Assembly (NCBI GenBank): GCA_035702805.1
Contig: DASSZN010000157.1
Location: 1-31,860, forward strand
Source: DASSZN01 sp035702805
Lineage (GTDB): Bacteria > Chloroflexota > Chloroflexia > Thermomicrobiales > Thermomicrobiaceae
DNA length: 31,860 nucleotides
Direction of reading: 5' to 3'
Shown here: one piece after another, positions 1 to 7,735 of the stretch
Layout of the letters: each line of letters starts with the position of its first letter
Position numbering within the stretch: the first letter of the stretch is position 1
Translations under genes and position numbers: made by a program
The notes under the pieces: generated by a model
Told to the model about the DNA's origin: nothing
The model's input: the letters and a program-made list of their open reading frames with translations, nothing else
Databases searched by the model: none

Positions 1-1151
1 GGCCCATACTGCATCCACCCCGTCCCCATCAACAGCAGGATCGGGACGTTCACCAGCATGATCGATCCCACCAGCGCCCACGTCGACCCGTGCCTGCGTC
101 CCAGCCAGATGCCGGCCAGCGCCAGGAAGAAGACCGGGCTCATCAGGAACAGGCTGCCACCCATCAGCGAGTCCGCGCGCATCGGCAGCGGGTAGAACAC
201 GTACTGGTAGAACAGGTTGATCGGGACGTAGTGCAGGCTGAGGAACCCGTACCGCGCGTAGTCCGGCCGAAACGCCGGGTTCATCAGGTGGTAGGGAATG
301 CCCACGTTCAACGGGTTGCCGAACCGCGCCCAGTCGTAGATCCCCAGCAGTCCGACCGCCCCCACGATCGGCGCCCCGGCCACCAGCAGCCGGCCGATGA
401 GCCCCCGCCAGCGCACGTCCCAGTGCTCGTGGATCAGGTACCAGGCCGGCCAGATTCCGGTCAGTACGAGGTGGTTGCGCGTCAGCACGGCCCCGCTCAG
501 AGCTAGCCCGGTGAGCAGGAAGGCGCGCCAGCCGCGAAGTCGCAGCGCGGCCAGGTAGGCGAGCGCCACCCACATGAAGCCGAACAGCTGGTCGAGCGAC
601 CAGACGCGCCCCTGGGGCGCCAGGGTAATAGCGACCGTGCCGAGCGCGAAGAAGAGGACCAGGATGCCGCGACGGTCGCGAGAGAGGGGTGCGACGCGTC
701 GGACGGTAGCGACCTGCAGGATCGCGGCGATAAGCGCCACGTTGATGGCGCCGACGACGACCGACGTCAGGACATCGCTCACGCCGATGCCAAAGAACGC
801 GACGGCCGGCATGAGCAGGACGGCAGGCAGCGGTCCCCAGTAGAGTGCGTAATGGCCGCGGTAGTACACGAGGTCACGGGTCTGGTGGGGAACCTGGCGC
901 AGCCACAGCTGCCCATGGAGAAAGGCGTTGGCCAGGTAGTCGTAGTAGTTGGTCGATGTCGGCTGAAGCACCGGATGATGAGCGGCCGCGATCACGGTAT
1001 AGATGATGAGCGCGAAGCTCCCGGCCCACACCGGGCGTGCCCAAAGCCGCGCCCATCCGCTCAGCAGTTGGCGTCCCGCTGCGAGCGCCCCGAGCCCAAG
1101 TGACGCGACGCGCGCCCGTCGCGCCTTTCCCGCCTCGGAGACTGCAGACAT
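1..1151 (-). CDS. Polytopic membrane glycosyltransferase-like protein (GT39/PMT-like), 3' end cut by window edge
   Basis: An open frame runs on the minus strand from an ATG at 1151-1149 to the left edge, giving at least 383 residues without a stop. The start has a GGAGGG motif about 11 bases upstream. After a basic N-terminus (MSAVSEAGKARRARV) there is a hydrophobic segment, then a loop containing HQTRDLVYYRGHYALYWGP, then many hydrophobic helices. The loop of the type 'DLVYY-GHYALYWGPLPA' before a helix is typical of bacterial protein-mannosyltransferase/ArnT-like glycosyltransferases that use polyprenyl-linked sugars at the membrane. I infer transfer of a lipid-linked sugar to an envelope acceptor; the actual substrate cannot be read. 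It could instead be an uncharacterised polytopic membrane protein. The C-terminal part lies outside the window. Confidence 0.65.
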   Translation of the reverse strand, partial: MSAVSEAGKARRARVASLGLGALAAGRQLLSGWARLWARPVWAGSFALIIYTVIAAAHHPVLQPTSTNYYDYLANAFLHGQLWLRQVPHQTRDLVYYRGHYALYWGPLPAVLLMPAVAFFGIGVSDVLTSVVVGAINVALIAAILQVATVRRVAPLSRDRRGILVLFFALGTVAITLAPQGRVWSLDQLFGFMWVALAYLAALRLRGWRAFLLTGLALSGAVLTRNHLVLTGIWPAWYLIHEHWDVRWRGLIGRLLVAGAPIVGAVGLLGIYDWARFGNPLNVGIPYHLMNPAFRPDYARYGFLSLHYVPINLFYQYVFYPLPMRADSLMGGSLFLMSPVFFLALAGIWLGRRHGSTWALVGSIMLVNVPILLLMGTGWMQYG

Positions 1152-1303
1152 CCGCTCGGCTGCCCTCCTACCTCATCGTTCGGTCGGCACCGCGCGGCCG
1201 TCCGCACGAAGCGCGCCATGACCGGAGAGGCCGGGCGCGAGCGCCATCGCGCTGGCGTCAGCCGGTGCGCGAGCGCCGTCAGGGAAGGGGTGAGCGCGCC
1301 TGC

Positions 1304-2428
1304 TCAGACGCCGAGGGCGTCCTTGATCTTGTCGAACAGGCCGCGATGCCGGCCGTCCTGGAGGTCGGGCGCGCTCATCGTCTCGCCCAGTCGGCGGAAG
1401 AGCTCCCGCTGTTCCGGGGTCAACTCCGTCGGCGTCAGCACGTGGACCGTGACGATCTCGTCGCCGCGAGAGCCGCCCCGCACGTCGGGCACGCCCTTGT
1501 CGCGCATGCGGAACTGCTGGCCGGACTGGGTGCCGGCGGGGATCTTCAGCATCGCCGCCCCGTCCACGGTTGGGACCTCGAGCTCGGTTCCCAGTGTCGC
1601 CTGGACGACGTTGAGCGGCAGGTCGAGGTGGATCTGCTTGCCGTGTCGCGAGAAATACGCGTGCGGGCGCACCCGGATGCGCACGTAGAGGTTGCCGGGC
1701 GTTCCGCCGGATACGTGCTCCCCCTGGCCGGTCAGGCGCAGCGTCGAATCACCGTCGACTCCAGCCGGAACGGTGACGCTAATCGACCGCGTTCGGGAGA
1801 TGCGGCCACGGCCGCGGCACGTGGGGCACGGATCGGAGATGACGCGGCCCTCGCCGCCGCAGTTCTCGCAGGGCGCGGCGGTGACGAACTGGCCGAGGAT
1901 GGTGTGCTGGACGCGCCGCACCTCGCCGCTGCCGCCGCAGACCGGGCAAACCGGCGGCTGGGCGCCATCGCGCATCCGCGTACCATGGCACGCGTCACAG
2001 AGCTCGAGACGGGTAACCTCGACTTCCTTCTCGGCGCCGAAGACGGCCTCCTCGAACGAGAGCTCGACGGTTGCCTCGATGTCCGCGCCGCGCGTGGGCC
2101 CCCGGTAGGCCCGGCCGCCACCGCCGAAGAACGACTCGAACAGGTCGGCGAACGGCGAACCGCCGAACCCGAACGGGTCCGCCCCGGCCCCGCCGTTGAA
2201 GCCGCCGAGCCCGGCGTGCCCGAAGCGATCGTAGGCCGTCCGGCGCTGCTCGTCGTTCAGGACCTCGTAGGCCTCGTTGATCTCTTTGAAGCGCTCCTCG
2301 GCACCGTCCGTCTTGTCGACGTCCGGGTGATACTGGCGTGCCAGTTTGCGGTAGGCGCGCCGAATCTCGTCCGTGGCGGCGGAGCGAGACACTCCGAGGA
2401 CCTCGTAGTAATCGCGTTTCTCGCTCAT
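1304..2428 (-). CDS. dnaJ: Chaperone protein DnaJ (Hsp40)
   Basis: DnaJ of 374 residues, the co-chaperone that delivers unfolded clients to DnaK and stimulates its ATPase. The J domain covers about residues 5-70 with the HPD tripeptide at 34-36. It is followed by a Gly/Phe-rich linker (about 75-110) and a zinc-binding region with four CxxC modules (CDAC, CPVC, CENC, CPTC), then the C-terminal substrate-binding domains. The first zinc repeat reads CDACHGTR, lacking the last Gly of CxxCxGxG. An in-frame ATG exists 15 bases upstream (2443), but the 2428 ATG is preceded by GGAAG at a suitable distance and yields the conventional N-terminus MSEKRDYYEVLG. A CIRCE operator and a good promoter lie upstream, so it is probably heat-inducible under HrcA. 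dnaK, grpE and hrcA are not adjacent here. Confidence 0.97.
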   Translation of the reverse strand: MSEKRDYYEVLGVSRSAATDEIRRAYRKLARQYHPDVDKTDGAEERFKEINEAYEVLNDEQRRTAYDRFGHAGLGGFNGGAGADPFGFGGSPFADLFESFFGGGGRAYRGPTRGADIEATVELSFEEAVFGAEKEVEVTRLELCDACHGTRMRDGAQPPVCPVCGGSGEVRRVQHTILGQFVTAAPCENCGGEGRVISDPCPTCRGRGRISRTRSISVTVPAGVDGDSTLRLTGQGEHVSGGTPGNLYVRIRVRPHAYFSRHGKQIHLDLPLNVVQATLGTELEVPTVDGAAMLKIPAGTQSGQQFRMRDKGVPDVRGGSRGDEIVTVHVLTPTELTPEQRELFRRLGETMSAPDLQDGRHRGLFDKIKDALGV

Positions 2429-2521
2429 CGTCTTCCGTGTCATCGTCGACGGGGTGGTCGCTCAGAAATCGGCCTAGACACCGCGGTGCCCGGGAAGCCC
2501 CGGGCAGCGGTCGTACACCCA

Positions 2522-2549
2522 AGTATACCATCGGCCGGCACCCAGGCAA
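2522..2549 (-). promoter_or_regulatory. Promoter of dnaJ
   Basis: On the minus strand, TTGCCT (2549-2544) and TATACT (2527-2522) are separated by 16 bases, a good sigma-70-type pair. The predicted transcript has a leader of nearly 90 bases before the dnaJ ATG. The CIRCE element lies immediately upstream of the -35 box. Confidence 0.65.
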
Positions 2550-2555
2550 GCCGGT

Positions 2556-2582
2556 CTGGCACTCGTCGGCATCGAGTGCTAA
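2556..2582. promoter_or_regulatory. CIRCE element (HrcA operator)
   Basis: The inverted repeat CTGGCACTC-N9-GAGTGCTAA matches the CIRCE consensus TTAGCACTC-N9-GAGTGCTAA: the right arm is perfect, the left arm 7 of 9, and the spacer exactly 9. It lies 7 bases upstream of the dnaJ -35 box, between dnaJ and the stop of the HAD phosphatase gene. HrcA bound here would repress dnaJ at normal temperature. Confidence 0.88.
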
Positions 2583-2607
2583 CGCGCGGTCGGCGCACGA
2601 CGAGCGC

Positions 2608-3288
2608 TCACCGCGTGACAGCAAGCCCGCCGTGCGCCGCGAGCCAGGGAAGCACGTCACCGAGCGATCCAAGCACGGCATCCGCCACGTCGAGTCCGGG
2701 CAGGTCTCGCGTCATCGCGTTCGGGATGGCGAGGCACCGCATGGCGGCGGCTTTGGCCGAGGCCACTCCGAGCGGAGCGTCCTCCAGCGCCACGCAGTCC
2801 TCTGAAGCAATCCCGAGGCCCTGTGCGGCGGCGAGATAGATGTCTGGGTCCGGCTTGCCGCGCGCGACCATGTCGCCGGTGATCTCGACCGCGAACGCTC
2901 CAGACAGCCCGATTGCGTCGAGGGCCACGTCCACGTACCGCCGATGCCCCGACGTCGCCAGCGCCAGCGGGATGCCGCGACGCGTAAGCTCGGCGACGAG
3001 TGCCGTTGCCCCGGGCATGGCGCGGAGCCCGCCCGGCAGCGACGCGAAGAACAGGGCGTCCCGGCGCGCGATCACCTCGTCGACCGCTAGGTCCAGCGCC
3101 AACCGTTCGACGACGAGTCGCGCGCTGTCGCGTATGCGCAGACCGAACATGTCGGCCACCAGCGTCGGGCCGAGCTCCCGGCCGTGCCCGGCCAGGAACG
3201 CCTCCCAGGCCGCGATTTGCACCGGCTCGCTGTCGACCAGCAGCCCGTCCAGGTCGAAGACGATGGCCCGCGTTGCCCGCGCAGTCAT
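2608..3288 (-). CDS. HAD-superfamily phosphatase (beta-phosphoglucomutase/phosphoglycolate phosphatase-like)
   Basis: A 226-residue HAD hydrolase. Motif I is FDLDGLLVDSEP with the nucleophile Asp12 and acid/base Asp14. A helical cap (class C1) follows. Motif II is the Thr/Ser in LALATSGHRR, motif III the Lys in ARGKPDPDIYL, and motif IV the acidic pair in VALEDAPLGV. These are the residues of Mg-dependent phosphatases or mutases acting on small phosphorylated sugars. The longer open frame upstream is rejected because it overlaps the next gene; the chosen ATG at 3288 overlaps that gene's TGA (ATGA), implying translational coupling to the ADP-ribosylglycohydrolase. The substrate is not readable; coupling hints at, but does not prove, a role in clearing a phosphosugar or ribose-containing metabolite. 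Confidence 0.88.
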   Translation of the reverse strand: MTARATRAIVFDLDGLLVDSEPVQIAAWEAFLAGHGRELGPTLVADMFGLRIRDSARLVVERLALDLAVDEVIARRDALFFASLPGGLRAMPGATALVAELTRRGIPLALATSGHRRYVDVALDAIGLSGAFAVEITGDMVARGKPDPDIYLAAAQGLGIASEDCVALEDAPLGVASAKAAAMRCLAIPNAMTRDLPGLDVADAVLGSLGDVLPWLAAHGGLAVTR

Positions 3289-4349
3289 GCCGGTTGATGC
3301 AGCTCGAGGAAGCGGCCGGCTCGCGACAGCGCCAGCCGGTAGAGCCCAGGCCCCGCCACCAGGATGTACATCCGCCCCTCCAGCCCGTCCACGAGTCCGG
3401 TCGGGATCGCCGACGCCCCGACGTACGCGCCAACGAGAGCGCCAACCAGCGCGCCCACCGTGTCGGTGTCTCCGCCCGTGTTCACCGCCGTCAGCACCGC
3501 CTCCACGAAGTCTTCGGGGTGCGTCACAAAGGCGTAGAGGGCCGCCGGCACACACTGCGCCACGTCGAGCGACGTGCCGAGCTCGGCCAGGTTCCCGAGG
3601 TCGCGCGCCCGTGAGCCGCCCGTCATGGCCAGGTGAGCTGCGAGCCGCAGGCGGCGCGCGACGCGGTCCTGATCGACGAAGGACGCCACCACCTCAATCA
3701 GGTCCGGTGGGGGCACATCCTCGCTCACGAGCAGCCGCACGGCATAGGCAATCGCAAGCGCGCCGTTGATCGACTCCGGATCGGCATGTGTCAGGCGCGC
3801 GGCACGGGTTACCTCGCGCACGAAGACCTCGGGGACGAACGCTGCCAGGGACTGCAGCAGCGCGACCGGCACGACCTGCGTGGCAACCGCGCCAGACGGC
3901 GGCCCGGGCAGTGCCACACCGTCCTCGAAGCGGTCGGACGCCTCCATCCGGGCGATCGCGGCGGACGTCGTCGGGTCGAGCAGCCAGCCGCTCTGGCCGC
4001 GCGCCAGGCGTATCAACCTCCGGCCCACCGTCTCCGGCTCGACCTGCCCGTCACCGCCGAGCAGACCCTCAACGTGGCAAAGCGCGACCTCGGTGTCGTC
4101 GGTGAACTCACCGGCCGAAAGGAGGACCGTCTCATCGTGTCCCTGCCGGGGCAGGTAGCGGTCGATCCAGCCATACCTGTCCGCGATCGCCGCGCGACTC
4201 CAACCCTCGACCGGCATGCCGAGCGCATCGCCAATTGCCAGCCCGAGCAGGCTGCCGAGCACGCGCTCGCGCGCGGCCACGCCGTGACGCGCCGCCCCGG
4301 TGCCCTCCGCTGTTGGTTCAGGTTCTGCTGGCTCCTCGTCCGTCCTCAT
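3285..4349 (-). CDS. ADP-ribosylglycohydrolase family protein (DraG/ARH type)
   Basis: A 354-residue protein of the DraG/ARH fold, which hydrolyses N- or O-glycosidic bonds of ADP-ribose using two Mg ions. Visible signatures are GLAIGDALGMPVEGW near residue 40, GEFTDDTEVAL (metal-binding Thr-Asp-Asp) around residue 80, and NTGGDTDTVGALVGAL near residue 300, supplying the remaining metal-binding aspartates. The ATG at 4349 is chosen because the longer frame would overlap the divergent gene at 4488. There is no Shine-Dalgarno, but an extended -10 box ends 7 bases before the ATG, so the mRNA may be leaderless. Its TGA overlaps the ATG of the HAD phosphatase gene. Possible substrates include ADP-ribosylated protein or other ADP-ribosides; none can be assigned from sequence. 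Confidence 0.88.
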   Translation of the reverse strand: MRTDEEPAEPEPTAEGTGAARHGVAARERVLGSLLGLAIGDALGMPVEGWSRAAIADRYGWIDRYLPRQGHDETVLLSAGEFTDDTEVALCHVEGLLGGDGQVEPETVGRRLIRLARGQSGWLLDPTTSAAIARMEASDRFEDGVALPGPPSGAVATQVVPVALLQSLAAFVPEVFVREVTRAARLTHADPESINGALAIAYAVRLLVSEDVPPPDLIEVVASFVDQDRVARRLRLAAHLAMTGGSRARDLGNLAELGTSLDVAQCVPAALYAFVTHPEDFVEAVLTAVNTGGDTDTVGALVGALVGAYVGASAIPTGLVDGLEGRMYILVAGPGLYRLALSRAGRFLELHQPA

Positions 4350-4356
4350 CGTCAGA

Positions 4357-4365
4357 ATTAAACCA
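4357..4365 (-). promoter_or_regulatory. Extended -10 promoter of the ADP-ribosylglycohydrolase gene
   Basis: On the minus strand TGG-TTTAAT (4365-4357) is an extended -10 box. Only 7 bases separate it from the ATG at 4349, so transcription would start at or next to the start codon. No convincing -35 box is seen, as is common for extended -10 promoters. Confidence 0.45.
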
Positions 4366-4416
4366 CGGGCCACTGGGGCTGGACCGCACCATGCGGTCGG
4401 CTCACGAGGTGCCCGG

Positions 4417-4445
4417 TTGCGGAACGTCCGGGCTTCCCCGATACT
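4417..4445 (+). promoter_or_regulatory. Promoter of the 4488-7663 operon
   Basis: TTGCGG (4417-4422) and GATACT (4440-4445) are 17 bases apart, upstream of the first plus-strand gene of this group. It shares the 138-base divergent region with the promoter of the ADP-ribosylglycohydrolase gene. Confidence 0.5.
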
Positions 4446-4487
4446 CGCCCCGAGCGGCTGTGACCGCAGGGAACGTGAGGGAACGCT

Positions 4488-4829
4488 ATGAATCTCGTTG
4501 ATGCCCTCGATCGCGTCAGGGACCGGCTGGAGGAGAACGGCGCGCGGCCGGAGACCTTCAAGCTGGTCGAAACGATCCGGCGCACCGCGGCGCAGCCCGG
4601 CGCCGATCAGGCGCAGGTCCGCTCCCAGCTCGAGCTGATCCGACGGCTGATGCGGACTCCGGTGGCGCACGCCAATGTCGGCGTGTACGACGACCTCGCC
4701 ACGCTCGAGCGACAGTTCGAGGAGGCGAGCATCGAGGCCGCCGCCCGCCGTGAGGCCGAGGAGAGCAAGCCGTTGCCGAAGTCCAAGAAGTACTACAAGG
4801 AACTGAAGCAGCGCGACCGCAAGCCGTAG
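4488..4829 (+). CDS. Small charged helical protein of unknown function
   Basis: A 113-residue protein I do not recognise. It begins MNLVDALDRVRDRLEENG and is predicted mainly helical and highly charged. A heptad-like central region (about 30-85) contains the acidic helix LERQFEEASIEAAARREAEE, and the C-terminus is strongly basic and lysine-rich (KSKKYYKELKQRDRKP). No signal peptide or membrane segment is seen. The ATG has a GAGGGA Shine-Dalgarno at good spacing, and third-position GC is high as in neighbouring genes, supporting a real gene. It is first in an apparent operon, 50 bases ahead of the dehydrogenase gene. The basic tail could contact nucleic acid, but that is speculation. Confidence 0.75.
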   Translation: MNLVDALDRVRDRLEENGARPETFKLVETIRRTAAQPGADQAQVRSQLELIRRLMRTPVAHANVGVYDDLATLERQFEEASIEAAARREAEESKPLPKSKKYYKELKQRDRKP

Positions 4830-4879
4830 GCGCCGCGGAGCCGCGCGCGGAGGTCGTTGGTGAGCCGAGGAGGAGGACC

Positions 4880-5878
4880 ATGCGCGTCTACCGGACTATC
4901 CACTATGGGCTGGGACCGATCGGGCAGGAACTGGCACGCCTGGCGGCAGAGAGAAGCTCGATCCAGATCGTCGGCGCGGTCGATATCGATCCCAACAAAG
5001 TCGGCAAGGATCTCGGTGAGGTGATCGGGCTCGGTCGCCCGCTCGGCGTGATGGTGCGGAGCGATGCCGACGCGCTCTTCCGTGAGGTCCAGGCCGACGC
5101 CGTACTGCACACCACGGGCTCCTACCTCGAGCAGGTCTGGTCGCAGCTCGAGGGGATCGTCCGCGGCGGACTGAACCTGGTGTCGACCTGCGAGGAGCTG
5201 TCATTCCCGGCGGCGCAGCACGCGGGGCGAGCGCGCGAGATCGATCAGCTGGCCAAGGAACACGGCGTCACCGTCTTCGCCACCGGTGTCAATCCGGGAT
5301 ACGTGATGGACACGCTGCCCCTCTTCTTCAGTGGCATTGCCCAGCGGGTCGACGCCGTGCGCGTGCAGCGGATCCAGAACGCGTCGAGCCGCCGCCAGCC
5401 GCTCCAGGCAAAGATCGGCTCGGGCAAGACCCCGGAGGAGTTCCGCGAGTTGGTCCAGGCGGGCAAGGTTCGCCACGTCGGGCTGCAGGAGTCGGTCTAC
5501 ATGATCGCCGCCGGCCTCGGCTGGGAACTCGACGACTACACCGAGTCGACCGACCCGGTGCTGGCCGACCACCAGATCGTCACGCAGTACTTCAACGTGG
5601 CGCCGGGACTGGTCTGCGGCGTTGAGCAGTTCGGCCGGGGTTACGTCAAGGGCGTCGAGAAGATCACGCTGCACCTGCGCATGTACCTTGACGCCGAGCC
5701 AGCCCATGACCAGGTCGTCCTCGAGGGGGCCCAGCGGCTCGAGCTGGTGATCCCGAACGGGCTCCAGGGTGACCGCGCCACCACCGCCATCGCCGTCAAC
5801 GCCGTGCCCCGCGTCGTGGACCACGCGCCGGGCCTGGTCACGATGAAGGATCTCCCAATCGTCGCCGCGGGAAGCTAG
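4880..5878 (+). CDS. Dihydrodipicolinate reductase-fold NAD(P)-dependent dehydrogenase (2,4-diaminopentanoate dehydrogenase-like)
   Basis: A 332-residue protein with an N-terminal Rossmann domain: HYGLGPIGQELARLAAER gives the Gly-rich nucleotide loop and VGAVDIDPNKVGKDLGEV the end of beta-2. The rest matches the group usually annotated as dihydrodipicolinate reductase-like or 2,4-diaminopentanoate dehydrogenase. Features are the segment STCEELSFPAA, the motif ATGVNPGYVMDTLPLF and a long C-terminal domain. True DapB proteins are about 250-270 residues, so DapB itself is unlikely. The probable chemistry is NAD(P)-dependent oxidation or reduction at an amino- or imine-bearing carbon, in the cytosol. 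A strong GAGGAGGA Shine-Dalgarno precedes the ATG. It sits between the small charged protein and a NYN protein, with an M20 peptidase downstream, so amino acid or dipeptide catabolism is conceivable. Confidence 0.75.
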   Translation: MRVYRTIHYGLGPIGQELARLAAERSSIQIVGAVDIDPNKVGKDLGEVIGLGRPLGVMVRSDADALFREVQADAVLHTTGSYLEQVWSQLEGIVRGGLNLVSTCEELSFPAAQHAGRAREIDQLAKEHGVTVFATGVNPGYVMDTLPLFFSGIAQRVDAVRVQRIQNASSRRQPLQAKIGSGKTPEEFRELVQAGKVRHVGLQESVYMIAAGLGWELDDYTESTDPVLADHQIVTQYFNVAPGLVCGVEQFGRGYVKGVEKITLHLRMYLDAEPAHDQVVLEGAQRLELVIPNGLQGDRATTAIAVNAVPRVVDHAPGLVTMKDLPIVAAGS

Positions 5879-5934
5879 CCCGTGCGGCGCCGTCCGCCGC
5901 GTTCATGAGCCCGAGCCGATTGGTGGGAAGCCCG

Positions 5935-6519
5935 ATGCTACGCGCCGAGCAGTACGACAAGGTCTCTGTCTTCTTCGACATGTCCAACCTGTACTTCGCC
6001 GCTCGTGACCTCGGCGTGCGCATCGACTACACCAAGCTGCTCGAGTTCCTGGTCAACGGGCGGCGCCTGCACCGCGCCTACGCCTACATGGCCGTGTCGT
6101 CAGACGACACCTCGGCGGTGCCGTTTCTGACCTGGCTGCGCCGCAACGGCTTCCGGGTCATCACCAAGCCACTGAAGCGTTTCAGCGACGGCAGCAGCAA
6201 GGGCGACCTCGACATGGAACTGGCGGTGGACCTTCTGACCCAGACGCCCTACATCGACGTCGCCGTGATCGTCAGCGGCGACGGCGACTTCACCTATCTC
6301 GTGGATCGCGCCCAGCGCCTGGGGCTGCGCGTCGAGATCGCCTCGACCCCACGCTACATCGCTATCGAGCTGCTCGAGATTGCCGATCGCTACATCGACC
6401 TGGAGGCGCACCTACCGGTCTTCGCCATGGAGCGCGCGGCGCCGCCGGCCGAGGACTCGGGTCTGCAGCCGGCGCGGCTGGAGGTGGACAAATCCGACGA
6501 CGGTATTGCCGGAAGGTAA
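5935..6519 (+). CDS. NYN domain protein (LabA/DUF88 family, PIN-like putative RNase)
   Basis: A 194-residue single-domain NYN protein. The motifs are VSVFFDMSNLYFAARDLG (first catalytic Asp and Asn), KGDLDMELAVDLL (central Asp pair) and VIVSGDGDFTYLVDRA (Ser-Gly-Asp-Gly-Asp-Phe). Together these form the acidic metal-binding site shared with PIN-domain nucleases. The family is thought to process or degrade RNA, though many members are uncharacterised. I prefer the ATG at 5935, which has GGTGGGAAG upstream, over the in-frame ATG at 5905, which has no Shine-Dalgarno. Its TAA stop lies inside the Shine-Dalgarno of the next gene, only 10 bases from that start, so the two are very likely co-translated. 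Confidence 0.88.
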   Translation: MLRAEQYDKVSVFFDMSNLYFAARDLGVRIDYTKLLEFLVNGRRLHRAYAYMAVSSDDTSAVPFLTWLRRNGFRVITKPLKRFSDGSSKGDLDMELAVDLLTQTPYIDVAVIVSGDGDFTYLVDRAQRLGLRVEIASTPRYIAIELLEIADRYIDLEAHLPVFAMERAAPPAEDSGLQPARLEVDKSDDGIAGR

Positions 6520-6529
6520 GGAGCACGAG

Positions 6530-7663
6530 GTGGGCCTGGTCGACGAGGTGCGGGAACGGCAGGATCGATTGTTCCGCGAACTCGCGGAGCTCGTCACGCG
6601 GGAGTCGCCCTCGCTGGACAAGCCGGCGGTCGACCGATTGGCGCACTACCTCCAGGGTCGGATCCGCGAACTCGGCGGCGAGGTCACCGTTTACCCGCAG
6701 CAGGAATTCGGGGACCTGACCGTGGCGACCTGGCCGGGAACTCCCGGCACCGACGGTGCACTCTTCGTGATGACCCACATCGACACGGTATGGCCGCTCG
6801 GGACGATCGACCGGCTACCGTTCCAGATCGACGGGGAGGTGGGTCGCGGACCCGGCATCTTCGACATGAAGGCCAGCGTCGCCATGATGCTCGAGGCGCT
6901 CGCGTTGATCCGCGAGCGCGGCGCGGCGCATCGGCCCATCGCCTGGCTGATCAACACCGAGGAGGAGGTGGGCAGTCCGGCCTCGCGCGCGCTCATCGAG
7001 AGCCTGGCACGCGAGAGCGCGGTCGTCCTCTGCCTCGAGCCACCGGTGCCGCCGATGGGGTCGCTCAAGACCTCGCGCAAGGGTGTTGGCCGATTCACCA
7101 TGCGCATCCGCGGCCGGGCCTCCCATGCCGGCGCCGACCCCGAGAAGGGCATCAGCGCGATCCAGGAGCTCGCCAACCAGATCCAGTATCTCCATAGCCT
7201 GACCGACTTCGCGCTCGGCACCACGGTCAACGTCGGCGTAGTCAGCGGCGGAACCCGCCCCAACGTGGTGGCCGCGGAGGCGGAGGCGGAGATCGACCTG
7301 CGCGTATCGACAACGGAGGAGGCCGAGCGCGTCGTCGGCGCAATCCTGGACACGCGCCCACGGCTCCCGGGGACCGAGGTCATGGTCGAGGGCGGCCTCA
7401 ATCGACCCCCGATGGAGCGCACTCCCGCCGTGGCCGCCGCTTTCGAGCGCGCGCAAGAGATCGGCGCCGGGCTCGGACTGACGCTGACCGAGGCCGGAAC
7501 GGGCGGCGGTAGCGACGGCAACTTCACGGCTGCCATCGGCGCTACAACCATCGACGGCCTCGGGTGTCCGGGCGACGGTGGGCACGCCGAGCACGAGCAC
7601 ATTCTCGTTCCCGGCCTGTTCGAGCGGACTGCTCTCCTGTATGGGCTCCTGACGCAGCTGTAA
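6530..7663 (+). CDS. M20 family metallopeptidase (carboxypeptidase G2-like)
   Basis: A 377-residue di-zinc exopeptidase or amidohydrolase. Metal ligands are visible in FVMTHIDTVWPLG (His and Asp), GPGIFDMKASVAM (bridging Asp), INTEEEVGSPASR (general-base Glu and ligand Glu), the Glu of VVLCLEPPVPP and the C-terminal His in CPGDGGHAEHEHI. The dimerisation domain lies between. The pattern FDMKASVAMMLEAL is most like the glutamate carboxypeptidase (CPG2) group, which cleaves C-terminal acidic amino acids. The GTG at 6530 is chosen because it follows TAAGGAG with 6 bases spacing; the longer open frame overlaps the NYN gene and is not protein-like. No signal peptide is seen, so it is probably cytoplasmic. 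It ends the operon; a long hairpin follows. Confidence 0.9.
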   Translation: MGLVDEVRERQDRLFRELAELVTRESPSLDKPAVDRLAHYLQGRIRELGGEVTVYPQQEFGDLTVATWPGTPGTDGALFVMTHIDTVWPLGTIDRLPFQIDGEVGRGPGIFDMKASVAMMLEALALIRERGAAHRPIAWLINTEEEVGSPASRALIESLARESAVVLCLEPPVPPMGSLKTSRKGVGRFTMRIRGRASHAGADPEKGISAIQELANQIQYLHSLTDFALGTTVNVGVVSGGTRPNVVAAEAEAEIDLRVSTTEEAERVVGAILDTRPRLPGTEVMVEGGLNRPPMERTPAVAAAFERAQEIGAGLGLTLTEAGTGGGSDGNFTAAIGATTIDGLGCPGDGGHAEHEHILVPGLFERTALLYGLLTQL

Positions 7664-7664
7664 C

Positions 7665-7707
7665 ACGCGGGAGGACCACCGGCCCTCGGCGGTGGTCCTC
7701 CCCGCGT
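7665..7707. terminator. Bidirectional hairpin terminator between convergent genes
   Basis: The arms at 7665-7681 and 7690-7707 form a 17-bp stem with one bulged base and an 8-base loop, immediately after the M20 stop and before the stop of the opposing gene. There is no T-tract, so termination may be less efficient or factor-assisted. Confidence 0.7.
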
Positions 7708-7735
7708 CTATCCCGGCGAACAGCCCGGTCAGCCG

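Noticed and set aside
90..1221. Plus-strand open frames opposite the left-edge membrane gene
   Set aside because: They are Arg/Pro-rich shadows of the continuous minus-strand frame that encodes recognisable membrane segments.
1037..2839. Long plus-strand frame of 600 codons over dnaJ
   Set aside because: It is antisense to dnaJ, an unmistakable gene, and its translation has low-complexity Arg/Ala/Val composition with no domain.
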